DNA of 64,000 bases. Origin: Membranihabitans marinus (GTDB lineage Bacteria > Bacteroidota > Bacteroidia > Chitinophagales > Saprospiraceae). Numbering within the stretch: the stretch's first letter is position 1; the number at the start of each line of letters is the position of its first letter. The translations under genes and the position numbers were made by a program. The stretch lies in NCBI RefSeq assembly GCF_021729155.1, contig NZ_JAJQYA010000015.1, forward strand, positions 59,922 to 123,921, given 5' to 3'. Positions 18,410 through 26,500 of the stretch are shown piece by piece. Below the pieces are notes generated by a model. That model saw only the letters and a program-made list of their open reading frames with translations. It had not been told where the DNA came from and made no database searches.

Positions 18410-18473
18410 GATATTTGATTGATGAATCATTCGACAATAATAATCAGGTCCTTAATTTGGGACCTTTTTTTTT
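18402..18473 (+). promoter_or_regulatory. Attenuator: alternative antiterminator and terminator helices
   Basis: The terminator is AGGTCC (18446-18451) paired with GGACCT (18460-18465), followed by nine T. Alternatively GGATCTGA (18402-18409), which covers the end of the leader frame and its TGA stop, can pair over 8 bp (one G-U) with TCAGGTCC (18444-18451) and so remove the 5' half of the terminator. A ribosome stalled at the YYFYFF codons would leave 18402-18409 free. One that reaches the stop codon would mask it and allow termination. The pheA start is 52 bases downstream. Confidence 0.72.
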
Positions 18474-18524
18474 GCACATAGATGAAAAAATGATCAACCA
18501 AGTTTGATTAAATAAAGAAAAAAT

Positions 18525-19352
18525 ATGAAAAGAGTATCGATCCAAGGTTATCCCGGAGCATTTCACCACATAGCGGCCGCTTTGTATGAAGGCAGTGCAG
18601 TAGATGTAGTAGGTAGAAATACCTTTGAAGAAGTGGTAACCGATGTAATGGAAGACGACAACATTCATTATGGTATGATGGCTATAGAGAATAGCATAGC
18701 TGGCAGTCTTATGAAAAACTACAGCTTAATCCAAGATTCTGGAGTCCGCATCATCGGAGAGACATATTTGCGTATTCGACAAAATCTATTGGCTCTGCCG
18801 GGGATCAAGATTGAACAAATTAAAGAAGTTCACTCCCATCCCATTGCATTGGCTCAATGTGAGAAATTTTTTAAAGCCTACCCCCATATTAAATTAATAG
18901 AATCTATAGATACCGCTGAAACGGCTCATCGAATAGCGACGGAAGGCAATACCGAAATTGGAGCAGTGGCCAGTGATTTGGCCGCAGAGATGTACCATTT
19001 GGATACCTTGGCCAGCAGTATAGAGACCAATAAGCAAAACTATACTCGATTCCTAGTATTGGACGACAAATGCCCGGGCTTGAGTTTTGATAAAATATCG
19101 ATCTCATTTACAGTATCTCACCACATTGGTAGTTTGTATAAAGCCTTAGAAAATTTAGCACAAAACGAATGTAATCTTACCAAGATTCAAAGTGTTCCCA
19201 TTTTGGGAAAACCTTGGCAATATTTATTCTTTGCCGACTTCACTCTGGCCAATCCCGATAATCTACCGAGTATATTAGAAGATTTACAACCTTTTGCGCA
19301 ACAGGTAAAAGTTTTGGGCAAATACAAACAAGGTATACGTCATGACAATTAA
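18525..19352 (+). CDS. pheA: Prephenate dehydratase
   Basis: 275 residues. An N-terminal dehydratase domain (GYPGAFHHIAA, IENSIAGSLMKNYSL, VHSHPIALAQC and the catalytic NYTRFLVL) is followed by a C-terminal ACT domain (about 190-270). It converts prephenate to phenylpyruvate. No chorismate mutase domain is fused; that activity is on the fourth gene of the operon. In the ACT domain the usual ESRP phenylalanine-binding motif reads QSVP (TKIQSVPILGKPW), so classical feedback may be altered. First structural gene after the attenuator; its end overlaps the next gene by 11 bases. Confidence 0.95.
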   Translation: MKRVSIQGYPGAFHHIAAALYEGSAVDVVGRNTFEEVVTDVMEDDNIHYGMMAIENSIAGSLMKNYSLIQDSGVRIIGETYLRIRQNLLALPGIKIEQIKEVHSHPIALAQCEKFFKAYPHIKLIESIDTAETAHRIATEGNTEIGAVASDLAAEMYHLDTLASSIETNKQNYTRFLVLDDKCPGLSFDKISISFTVSHHIGSLYKALENLAQNECNLTKIQSVPILGKPWQYLFFADFTLANPDNLPSILEDLQPFAQQVKVLGKYKQGIRHDN

Positions 19353-20517
19353 ATCGGCCCATAGAATAGACAGTGTTGTAGAATACTACTTCTCCAAAAA
19401 GCTCAAAGAAATAGCCCAGCTAAAATCAGAGGGCAAGGAGATTATCAATCTCGGTATAGGTAGCCCTGATTTGCCCCCGCATCAGTCCGTCATTCGGGCT
19501 TTGACCGATGGTGCAGAGAACAGTCAGAATCACGGTTACCAAAGTTATATCGGCATACCAGAGCTCAGAGCAGCCTATGCCAATTGGTACGCCAATCAAT
19601 ACCAGGTCGATCTCAATAGCCAAACAGAGATATTGCCTCTTATTGGATCTAAAGAAGGCATCATGCATATATCTATGACCTTCTTAGAAAGTGGTGACGA
19701 AGTGTTGATTCCCGATCCGGGATATCCAACCTATCGATCGGCAGCACTATTGGCTGGAGCAACGATTCGAAACTACTCTCTAATCAGTGAAAACGGATGG
19801 CAGCCCAATTTTACAGAATTGGAATCAACCGACTTGTCCAAGGTTAAAATAATGTGGGTCAATTATCCACACATGCCTACAGGGGCCAAAGCCAGTATTG
19901 AATTATTTGAAAAATTAGTTGAATTTGGTCAACGTCATAATATATTGATCTGCCACGACAATCCCTACAGCCTAATTCTCAATCCAGAGCCATTGAGCAT
20001 ATTATCGGTGGCAGGAGCCAAGGATCACTGTATTGAACTCAATTCCCTCAGCAAGTCTCACAATATGGCGGGCTGGAGAATGGGTGTCATGGTCGGCAAA
20101 CAAGAATATATTTCAGAAATATTAAAGTTTAAATCCAATATGGATTCGGGCATGTTTCGCCCGATGCAATTGGCAGCTATTCAAGCACTGTCATTGGATG
20201 GACAATGGTACCAAGACAACAATAAGATATACGAGGAAAGAAAAAACATCGCCTATCGAATCCTAGACCAACTCGGTTGCAGTTACGAAACCGATCAAGC
20301 GGGATTATTTACATGGGGTCGAATCCCTTCCTCTTACCGCAGCGGTTTTGACTTAAGTGACGACATCTTAGACCACACCGGTGTATTTATTACTCCCGGA
20401 GGGATATTTGGTGACAATGGCAATGCATACATTAGAATATCTATCTGTACCGATGCCAAAGTACTAAATCAGGCTTTAGAGAAAATTGAATCATTTGTAA
20501 ACCAAAGTGTTTTATGA
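19342..20517 (+). CDS. Class I/II PLP aminotransferase of the aromatic operon
   Basis: A 391-residue fold-type I aminotransferase. It has IINLGIGSPDLPPH near the N-terminus, ADNPYS-type sequence ICHDNPYSLIL, the PLP lysine in NSLSKSHNMAGWRMG and the substrate arginine in AYIRISICTD. Within the phe/tyr operon it most likely transaminates phenylpyruvate and 4-hydroxyphenylpyruvate (or prephenate) with glutamate or aspartate. The family also includes LL-diaminopimelate aminotransferases, to which the sequence is similar, so substrate is an inference from operon position. It overlaps pheA by 11 bases and tyrA by 4. Confidence 0.9.
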   Translation: MTIKSAHRIDSVVEYYFSKKLKEIAQLKSEGKEIINLGIGSPDLPPHQSVIRALTDGAENSQNHGYQSYIGIPELRAAYANWYANQYQVDLNSQTEILPLIGSKEGIMHISMTFLESGDEVLIPDPGYPTYRSAALLAGATIRNYSLISENGWQPNFTELESTDLSKVKIMWVNYPHMPTGAKASIELFEKLVEFGQRHNILICHDNPYSLILNPEPLSILSVAGAKDHCIELNSLSKSHNMAGWRMGVMVGKQEYISEILKFKSNMDSGMFRPMQLAAIQALSLDGQWYQDNNKIYEERKNIAYRILDQLGCSYETDQAGLFTWGRIPSSYRSGFDLSDDILDHTGVFITPGGIFGDNGNAYIRISICTDAKVLNQALEKIESFVNQSVL

Positions 20518-21356
20518 AAATAGGGATTATTGGATTGGGATTAATTGGAGGGTCGCTTGGATTTGCATTAAAGAAAAGTGGATTTGCCGATTATTTATAT
20601 GGATTCGACATCAATGCAGATCACAGAGCAGAGGCACTGAACAGAGGCATCGTCGATGAAACCACCAATAATATGGAAGAATTGGTGAATAAATCAGAAG
20701 TCATTATTCTGGCCATCCCTGTTCAGCATATTGAAACCACATTGCCACAATTATTGGACATGGTCACTGACCAGGTCATCACCGATGTGGGCAGCACCAA
20801 AAATTCCATTATCAATCAGGTAGCCCACCATGACAAAAGAAGACAATACGTGGCTTCTCACCCGATGGCGGGGACGGAATATAGCGGACCGCAAGCAGCT
20901 ATTTGTCACTTATTTGAAGACAAAACTTGCGTACTCTGTGATGTTGAAGATAGCGATGAAGAATGTGTAGATATCATCAAAAAAATGTATCGAAGTATTG
21001 GCATGAACATTGTGTACTACAACTCGGTAGATCACGATGTGCACACGGCCTATGTATCGCATATATCTCACATCAGTTCATTTGCTCTGGCACTGACGGT
21101 ATTAGAAAAAGAAAAAAATGCCAATCGAATATTTGAGTTGGCCAGTGGTGGATTTTCCAGTACGGTTCGACTGGCAAAAAGCAATCCAGATACTTGGGTT
21201 CCCATATTTGAACTCAACAGAGACAATGTATTAGATGTATTAGACGAACACATCAACACCATAAGTCAATTTCGGACGTTGTTGATTAAAAAAGATTTCT
21301 CAACTTTTCATCAATTGATTGAAAAAGCTAATAATATTCAGAAAATTTTAAAATAG
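20514..21356 (+). CDS. tyrA: Prephenate dehydrogenase
   Basis: 280 residues with an N-terminal Rossmann motif IGLGLIGGSLGFALKKSGF, SHPMAGTEYSGP with the catalytic His, and the helical dimerisation domain with HISHISSFALA and ASGGFSSTVRLA. It oxidatively decarboxylates prephenate to 4-hydroxyphenylpyruvate using NAD(P). The length matches monofunctional TyrA without chorismate mutase or ACT domain. The start overlaps the aminotransferase stop (ATGA), and six bases separate it from the next gene. Confidence 0.94.
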   Translation: MKIGIIGLGLIGGSLGFALKKSGFADYLYGFDINADHRAEALNRGIVDETTNNMEELVNKSEVIILAIPVQHIETTLPQLLDMVTDQVITDVGSTKNSIINQVAHHDKRRQYVASHPMAGTEYSGPQAAICHLFEDKTCVLCDVEDSDEECVDIIKKMYRSIGMNIVYYNSVDHDVHTAYVSHISHISSFALALTVLEKEKNANRIFELASGGFSSTVRLAKSNPDTWVPIFELNRDNVLDVLDEHINTISQFRTLLIKKDFSTFHQLIEKANNIQKILK

Positions 21357-21362
21357 GTAAAC

Positions 21363-22451
21363 ATGAATTTGAAACCAATATTCGAAAACACAGACAGACC
21401 CATTCAGATTTTGGGTCCTTGTAGCGCCGAAACCGAAGAACAGGTGTTGGCAACTGCTCAACAATTAAAAGATGCCAACGCTAAAGTTGATTTATTTAGA
21501 GCTGGTATTTGGAAACCGAGAACTCGCCCCAATTCTTTTGAGGGAGTAGGACCAGAAGGTCTTCAATGGTTGAAAAAAGTAAGAGAGCAGTACGGTTATA
21601 AAATCACTACGGAAGTTGCCAATACACAACATACCTTCGAAGCTTTGAAAGCCCAGGTGGATGTATTGTGGTTGGGTGCTCGTACAACGGTTAATCCATT
21701 TAGTGTACAGGAAGTTGCCGATGCACTTAAAGGAGTAGATGTACCTGTATTGGTTAAAAACCCTATCAACCCAGATTTGAAATTGTGGATGGGTGCTATC
21801 GAAAGATTGTACAATGTAGGTATCACTAGAATAGGTGCCATTCATAGAGGTTTTTCTAAATTTGGTAAGAGTGTATATCGAAATACTCCTCAGTGGCAAA
21901 TCGCCTTGGAACTTAAGCGAAATTTCCCGGACATTGAAATCATTACCGATTCATCTCACATCTGTGGAAACCGAACCAATCTATACGAAATCAGTCAATT
22001 TGCCTTAGATCTCAACATCGACGGTATTATGTTGGAAACTCACCCCAATCCCGATGAGGCATGGAGTGATGCTGCACAGCAAGTGACTCCTAAATTTTTG
22101 CAAGAGAACATCCTCAGCAAATTGATCGTAAGAAAGGAAACAGAAACTGATCCATTATTCTTACACAATATTGAAGACTTGCGTTCACAAATCGATTTAA
22201 TTGACAAAGAAGTGATTCAATTATTTGCCGACAGAATGAATTTGGCAGAGAAAATCGGTGAATACAAAAAACAAAACAACATTGCTATTTATCAGCAAGG
22301 TAGATGGAGTGACATCTTAGAGAAAGCGATGGAAATGGCTCAACCTAAGGGATTAAGCGAAGAATTTATCAATAGAATCTTAAAAGCTGTTCACCAAGAA
22401 TCTATCGATCATCAAGAGAAAGTGATGCAAGGAAAGCAAGAAAACGCTTAA
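21363..22451 (+). CDS. Bifunctional DAHP synthase / chorismate mutase
   Basis: 362 residues in two domains. Residues about 1-260 are a DAHP synthase of the KDO8P-like class (ILGPCSAETEEQV, RAGIWKPRTRPNSFEGVG, TDSSHICGNR). Residues about 275-350 are an AroQ-type chorismate mutase (IEDLRSQIDLIDKEVIQLF, RMNLAEKIGEYKK). It catalyses the first step of the shikimate pathway and the branch step chorismate to prephenate, the substrate of the two dehydratase/dehydrogenase genes upstream. The C-terminal mutase fusion is common in Bacteroidota and may confer prephenate sensing on the synthase. Last gene of the operon. Confidence 0.95.
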   Translation: MNLKPIFENTDRPIQILGPCSAETEEQVLATAQQLKDANAKVDLFRAGIWKPRTRPNSFEGVGPEGLQWLKKVREQYGYKITTEVANTQHTFEALKAQVDVLWLGARTTVNPFSVQEVADALKGVDVPVLVKNPINPDLKLWMGAIERLYNVGITRIGAIHRGFSKFGKSVYRNTPQWQIALELKRNFPDIEIITDSSHICGNRTNLYEISQFALDLNIDGIMLETHPNPDEAWSDAAQQVTPKFLQENILSKLIVRKETETDPLFLHNIEDLRSQIDLIDKEVIQLFADRMNLAEKIGEYKKQNNIAIYQQGRWSDILEKAMEMAQPKGLSEEFINRILKAVHQESIDHQEKVMQGKQENA

Positions 22452-22549
22452 TCGATATTGAAAATATAAATATATATTTAAATATTTTGTTATAATCAGC
22501 GATAATCGTACATTGATTGCGCAAAATTATAGTCATAAATATTTTAAAT

Positions 22550-22633
22550 ATGTTTCTATTAAGTGTTTTTCTATGTGTTTTCTTTTGCTCCGGTGGAGTA
22601 ATATTGTTTACCAAATACGGAAGAAAAATTTAA
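22550..22633 (+). CDS. Possible 27-residue hydrophobic peptide
   Basis: An ATG-started frame between the aromatic operon and ribA encodes a peptide of one hydrophobic helix (FLLSVFLCVFFCSGGVILF) followed by a basic tail (TKYGRKI), the shape of a one-pass membrane microprotein. Its stop codon abuts the terminator stem that closes the operon. There is no homology or ribosome-binding evidence, so this could be chance. Confidence 0.25.
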   Translation: MFLLSVFLCVFFCSGGVILFTKYGRKI

Positions 22634-22676
22634 ACTATTTATGCCGATCGATGATTAGGTAGATAGTTTGAATTTT
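22631..22676 (+). terminator. Terminator after the aromatic operon
   Basis: AAACTATTTAT pairs with GTAGATAGTTT over 11 bp (two G-U), with a 16-nt loop, followed by GAATTTTT. It lies 23 bases before the ribA start. Confidence 0.6.
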
Positions 22677-22698
22677 TCGACTGTATTTATTTAATCTC

Positions 22699-23277
22699 AT
22701 GAAACAATTATCAAAAGCAACCATACCTACAAAATATGGTAATTTTATCGTCGCCGCATTTGGCGAGCGAGCGGACGAGTACAGTCCGCATTTGGCCATA
22801 ATAAGTGAGGACATTGATATCACCCAACCCGTCAATCTCAGAATTCATTCTGAATGTGTGACTGGTGATATTTTTGGGTCTCAACGATGTGAGTGTGGAG
22901 AACAATTAACTGCGGCCTTAGAGACCATCGGCAAGACTGGTGGTATCGTGATATATTTGAGACAAGAAGGTCGAGGTATAGGCATTGTCAATAAGCTCAA
23001 GGCCTATGAGTTGCAAGACACCGGTCTAGATACCGTAGAAGCCAATGTCCATTTGGGGTTCGAACCCGATGAACGAGAATACGGCATGGCTATCGAAATC
23101 TTAGAAATCCTGGGTATCAAATCCATTTATTTACTGACCAATAACCCCGACAAGGTTTCGGCTATTCAAAACTCCAACATCACTTTGGTGGATCGAAAGC
23201 CTCTGGTAATAGAAACCAGGGATACCAACGAAGGTTATATGAAAACCAAAGAAGACTTTTTTGGGCATATGTTATAA
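22699..23277 (+). CDS. ribA: GTP cyclohydrolase II
   Basis: 192 residues with the zinc-binding cluster GDIFGSQRCECGEQL, the active-site YLRQEGRGIGIVNKLKAYEL segment and LLTNNPDKV. It opens GTP to 2,5-diamino-6-ribosylamino-pyrimidinone phosphate at the start of riboflavin synthesis. Here it is a stand-alone domain without the RibB (DHBP synthase) fusion common elsewhere. No FMN riboswitch is visible upstream. The gene appears to be transcribed alone. Confidence 0.95.
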   Translation: MKQLSKATIPTKYGNFIVAAFGERADEYSPHLAIISEDIDITQPVNLRIHSECVTGDIFGSQRCECGEQLTAALETIGKTGGIVIYLRQEGRGIGIVNKLKAYELQDTGLDTVEANVHLGFEPDEREYGMAIEILEILGIKSIYLLTNNPDKVSAIQNSNITLVDRKPLVIETRDTNEGYMKTKEDFFGHML

Positions 23278-23362
23278 ATGTCTTATCCGCTTCATTGAAT
23301 GATTTCAACTAGTTTATCTTATTTCACTAGATAAGGATAAGGGACATATCATCATTTTTCTT

Positions 23363-23440
23363 GGAGGAATAGACCGCCATCCTCCTCAAGCAGACCGCTC
23401 AAATTAATACGAGGTTAATTTGACTTTAACGGTCTTCTTT
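23363..23440. other. Nested stem-loops downstream of ribA
   Basis: In the 405-bp gap after ribA, AGACCG (23392-23397) and CGGTCT (23430-23435) enclose a perfect 9-bp inner stem TCAAATTAA / TTAATTTGA (loop TACGAGG). Just before it GGAGG and CCTCC (23363-23385) form another small hairpin around a second AGACCG. The final CGGTCTTCTTT could serve as a weak terminator. The rest of the gap (23278-23682) shows nothing else. Confidence 0.5.
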
Positions 23441-23682
23441 CTATGGATTGGAAGGGTTATGCGAAATTGAATTTACAATGAATAGAAATTCAACCTTCTT
23501 CTAATTTTTAGCCATTATTATATCACAGCAGGTTAACTTCAGAAGTACATATTTCTGATAAATAAATCTAAATCCCCATACAGCCATCCTATGAATGGCA
23601 ACACGAATAATCATCGATAATAAAGAATAATAAGGCTTTTATAATTCGGGAATCAATGACTAAGCATTGAATAAGATGATCA

Positions 23683-23892
23683 TTATGCACTGGCGGGATT
23701 GGCACATTCTTCATCGGGTTTTTTACCGCAAACACTGCACTCCCCCACTTTAGTCTTCAACATAGGATTGTTGTTGGCACATGTTCCTCTAAATTCTTTG
23801 CCTATCGCTATATGACGAATATTAATCAGGAGAAAAGATACTCCAAAAATGGCAAAAATGACAAGAAGATAATATAAGAATGTAGATAGCAT
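23683..23892 (-). CDS. Small membrane protein with Cys-rich tail, NqrM-like
   Basis: 69 residues: one transmembrane helix at about 5-25 (FLYYLLVIFAIFGVSFLLI), then FRGTCANNNPMLK and a cysteine cluster ECSVCGKKPDEEC. The arrangement of one helix plus a GTC and C-x2-C tail resembles NqrM (DUF539), a maturation factor of the Na+-translocating NADH:quinone reductase, but the similarity is by eye. No nqr genes are in the window. It is an isolated gene with an upstream gap rich in repeats. Confidence 0.6.
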   Translation of the reverse strand: MLSTFLYYLLVIFAIFGVSFLLINIRHIAIGKEFRGTCANNNPMLKTKVGECSVCGKKPDEECANPASA

Positions 23893-24120
23893 AATGAACT
23901 ATTTTAATTAAATTTTGGATTAAAACACTAGTCTTAATCCCTTATTCAACAGTTTCTAAGGCTGAATGTTTAAGGAATGCAAAGGTAATATATAAATGTG
24001 GATAGTTCAATGGTTTTTAACCATACTTTTTCATTCTAAGCTTCCTTCCATTAGCCTCTCTGTATTTTTGGCTGTGAGATTGAATTGCCAATCAGTATAG
24101 CTCAATCCTTTCTCTTAGTT

Positions 24121-24470
24121 ATAATACGAATTATAATGGTTGGTTACATTTCGATTTTTTATGATTCTTTTGGTCCAGTTTAGAGACACGACCGAATAAT
24201 GTCCTCAGAATATATTGGTAGAATTTCGTCTTATAGCAGTGACAATTACCTGACGAATTATGGGGCGATCACACGCGGGAGCTAGTGGCTAACCCACCGA
24301 GCCCAGTGGAAGCGGTGGCTGAGCTTTGTCGAAACCCGATTCCTTCAATTTTAATATAATATTATTGAAAAATGAAATTTAATACTTAGCAATTTTAATG
24401 TAGTGTTGTCACGACACAGTGGTCGTGGTTAAATATCCTCGGCACAGTGGCCTCGGTTCTATCGACAAAA
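24121..24470. repeat. Composite of hairpin repeat elements (element D)
   Basis: This lies in the 620-bp gap between 23892 and 24513, which holds no gene. It starts with ATAATACGAATTATAATGGT and TTACATTTCGATTTTT, a degenerate version of the left end of element A. It then holds the first copy of the 86-bp direct repeat (24201-24286), a perfect hairpin CACGAC-ACAGTG-GTCGTG (24410-24427) and CCTCGGCACAGTGGCCTCGG at 24438-24457, which also occurs in element A (about 2971-2990). Confidence 0.6.
24201..24286 (+). repeat. 86-bp direct repeat, copy 1
   Basis: It begins GTCCTCAGAA and ends GGGGCGATCACACGCGGGAG CTAGT. It matches 25301-25386 with about nine mismatches and no gaps (about 90 percent identity). 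The two copies are in the same orientation 1.1 kb apart. Confidence 0.85.
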
Positions 24471-24512
24471 TACTCACCAATAAGAGGTTCAAAGACTTCT
24501 TATTGATTCTCA

Positions 24513-24968
24513 CTAAACTAAATCCTCATCATCACCATTCCAGTATTCTTCCTTAACCGCTGATCTTGGTACTATGACTAACTCTGCTTTCATATTGTCT
24601 GGAATTACCCCAGGAATATTTCCTGCCTCATAATTCCCTAAAAAACGAAGCCATTCTTCAACAAGTCTCATTAATTCAACAGTAGGGATAGTGAACGACT
24701 CGAATTCGTCAAAAAATCCACTAACAAATGTCTCATTCTTACTGATAAATAATACACATTTGTCTTCTGCCTCTAATTTAATCGGACTAGAATTATCATT
24801 TAGGCTATTAATATGATCAATAAGAATTTTTACATTTTTAGCTTTGGCCAAATCTCTACTAAACACATGACATATTGGATCGTATTTATTAGGAGCCACA
24901 TTTATGACTGGAATTTGATTTCCATTACTGAGAATTACGAGCTTATAACTTCTTGTCCACCACATCAA
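24513..24968 (-). CDS. Hypothetical protein, isolated between direct repeats
   Basis: A 151-residue acidic soluble protein with no signal, membrane segment or motif that I recognise. The N-terminal half (KLVILSNGNQIPVINVAPNK) looks like beta strands. The C-terminal half (VELMRLVEEWLRFLGNYEAG) is helical and is followed by an acidic end (EYWNGDDEDL). It is flanked by the two 86-bp repeats and a truncated transposase, so it is probably acquired cargo. An immunity or antitoxin-type protein is possible from size and acidity, but that is speculation. The first codons (MMW) have no clear ribosome-binding site. Confidence 0.5.
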   Translation of the reverse strand: MMWWTRSYKLVILSNGNQIPVINVAPNKYDPICHVFSRDLAKAKNVKILIDHINSLNDNSSPIKLEAEDKCVLFISKNETFVSGFFDEFESFTIPTVELMRLVEEWLRFLGNYEAGNIPGVIPDNMKAELVIVPRSAVKEEYWNGDDEDLV

Positions 24969-25045
24969 GGAAAATTTTTTAATACAGGAAATGCTGAAAT
25001 AATGTACCCATCTGCATGCAGATAAAATTCTATTAACTGTCCACC

Positions 25046-25201
25046 CTAAGTGTTTGCTTGCCAGCGGTTTCCTGCTATATTTCTAGGAATATTACTTAGA
25101 ACATATTCCCTTCCAACTTGGGCACAATTTTGACCCTCCTTAACTAAAGAGATTATCATCTCCTTATATTCTGAATCATATTTTCTTCTTTTCATTTTCA
25201 T
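25046..25201 (-). pseudogene. Truncated IS3-type OrfA transposase fragment
   Basis: A minus-strand frame starting at ATG 25201 (or 25195) encodes KRRKYDSEYKEMIISLVKEG and then QNCAQVGREYVLSN before ending at TAG 25046. This resembles the helix-turn-helix N-terminus of IS3-family OrfA proteins (RRKYDxEFK...V-A-REYGLS). Only about 50 residues remain; the rest of OrfA and OrfB are absent. It is a relic, adjacent to the second 86-bp repeat. Confidence 0.6.
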
Positions 25202-25300
25202 AATTGTAAAGTTAACATTTGTAGCTTAACTATTAGTGTTGAATTTTATACTATATCCAACTAGGTGACTTCATTCAGTTATATTCAGTCAAGTCTCTAC

Positions 25301-25386
25301 GTCCTCAGAATTTATTGGTAGTATTACGTCTTATGGCAGTGTAAATTACCTGACGAACTATGGGGCGATCACACGCCGGAGCCAGT
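25301..25386 (+). repeat. 86-bp direct repeat, copy 2
   Basis: It is a gap-free match to 24201-24286. Directly upstream (25270-25290) is TTCATTCAGTTATATTCAGT C, the reverse complement of 7874-7894. The interval 24969-25493 otherwise contains only the transposase relic. Confidence 0.85.
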
Positions 25387-25493
25387 ACCTCCTGTTCCTT
25401 ATTCGTCTACTTTTGGAAAAAACAAAATTCATACCTCTTAATATCACAACAAAACTCACTACCTTTACTGCCCTAATCAAAATAAATTTATCC

Positions 25494-26273
25494 ATGACCA
25501 ATGATACCAGAGCAATTGCCTTTTTGCGACTGCTAAAAATAATGGATGAATTGCGCGAACACTGCCCCTGGGACCGCAAGCAAACTTTTGAAAGTTTGCG
25601 AAACCTAACCATTGAAGAAACCTACGAATTAGTAGATGCCATAGACAGTGGAGACATGGCCGATATCGAAGAAGAAGTCGGCGACGTATTGCTCCACCTC
25701 GTATTCTATGCCAAAATGGGATCAGAACAAGAAAGCTTTAATATATCGACCATTATCAACCGCCTATGCGATAAACTCATACATAGACACCCACACATTT
25801 ACGGAGATATTAAAGTCCAGGACGCCAGTGAAGTCCAATCCAATTGGGAACAACTTAAATTAAAAGAAGGTAAAAAGTCCATACTTCAAGGCGTGCCCAA
25901 AGCTTTGCCCGCACTGATCAAGGCACAACGACTGCAAGAAAAAACAGCCCAAGTGGGATTTGAATGGACAGAAGTAAAGCAAGTTATGGACAAGGTTGAA
26001 GAAGAATGGGCAGAACTCAAAACAGAATTGGCCCGCGACATCCCCAATTCCAACCACATCGAAGAAGAATTTGGCGACCTTTTATTTTCCATGGTCAATC
26101 TAGCTCGATTTATTGATGTAGAACCAGAAACGGCTCTGGAAAGAACCAATGCAAAATTCAAATCAAGATTTGAATACATTGAACAAAATGCCCGTAGACC
26201 ATTAGCGGATATGAGTTTAGAAGAAATGGACGATTTATGGAACAAAGCAAAGGTAATTCTCGAGAAAGAATAA
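25494..26273 (+). CDS. mazG: Nucleoside triphosphate pyrophosphohydrolase MazG
   Basis: About 259 residues with two MazG domains. The first carries CPWDRKQTFESL and the metal motif EETYELVDAI...EEEVGDVLLHLVF. The second carries VKQVMDKVEEEWAELKTEL and EEFGDLLFSMVNLARF. It hydrolyses NTPs and dNTPs to monophosphates, cleaning damaged nucleotides and modulating stringent signalling. ATG 25494 is chosen because the family starts just before LLKIMDELR-HCPWD; the 27 in-frame codons upstream are not family-like. It is a single gene after the repeat region. Confidence 0.93.
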   Translation: MTNDTRAIAFLRLLKIMDELREHCPWDRKQTFESLRNLTIEETYELVDAIDSGDMADIEEEVGDVLLHLVFYAKMGSEQESFNISTIINRLCDKLIHRHPHIYGDIKVQDASEVQSNWEQLKLKEGKKSILQGVPKALPALIKAQRLQEKTAQVGFEWTEVKQVMDKVEEEWAELKTELARDIPNSNHIEEEFGDLLFSMVNLARFIDVEPETALERTNAKFKSRFEYIEQNARRPLADMSLEEMDDLWNKAKVILEKE

Positions 26274-26439
26274 CCCGTCCTATACACCGGTATGAAAGGC
26301 GGAAAATTTTTCACAGGGGTTTCTGTATAATGGGCTATTTATCCGATGCTCAACGATTAACAAAGACAATATCGAAAGGAAATTACGGGTTTATAAGGTA
26401 ATAATGATAGAAAATATTATTTATCATAGATTTATATCT

Positions 26440-26447
26440 TATATTTG
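26440..26447 (+). promoter_or_regulatory. -7 promoter box for rpsO
   Basis: TATATTTG is a perfect TAnnTTTG box 53 bases upstream of the rpsO ATG, within an AT-rich leader. A -33 TTTG is not clear. Confidence 0.5.
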
Positions 26448-26500
26448 CGGCGCGCTATACGTGTATTTATTTAATCACTAAATGGTAAACAAAAAATATT

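Noticed and set aside
23050..23070. GGTTCGAACCC, resembling a tRNA T-arm
   Set aside because: It is within the ribA reading frame, and no acceptor or anticodon arms can be built around it.
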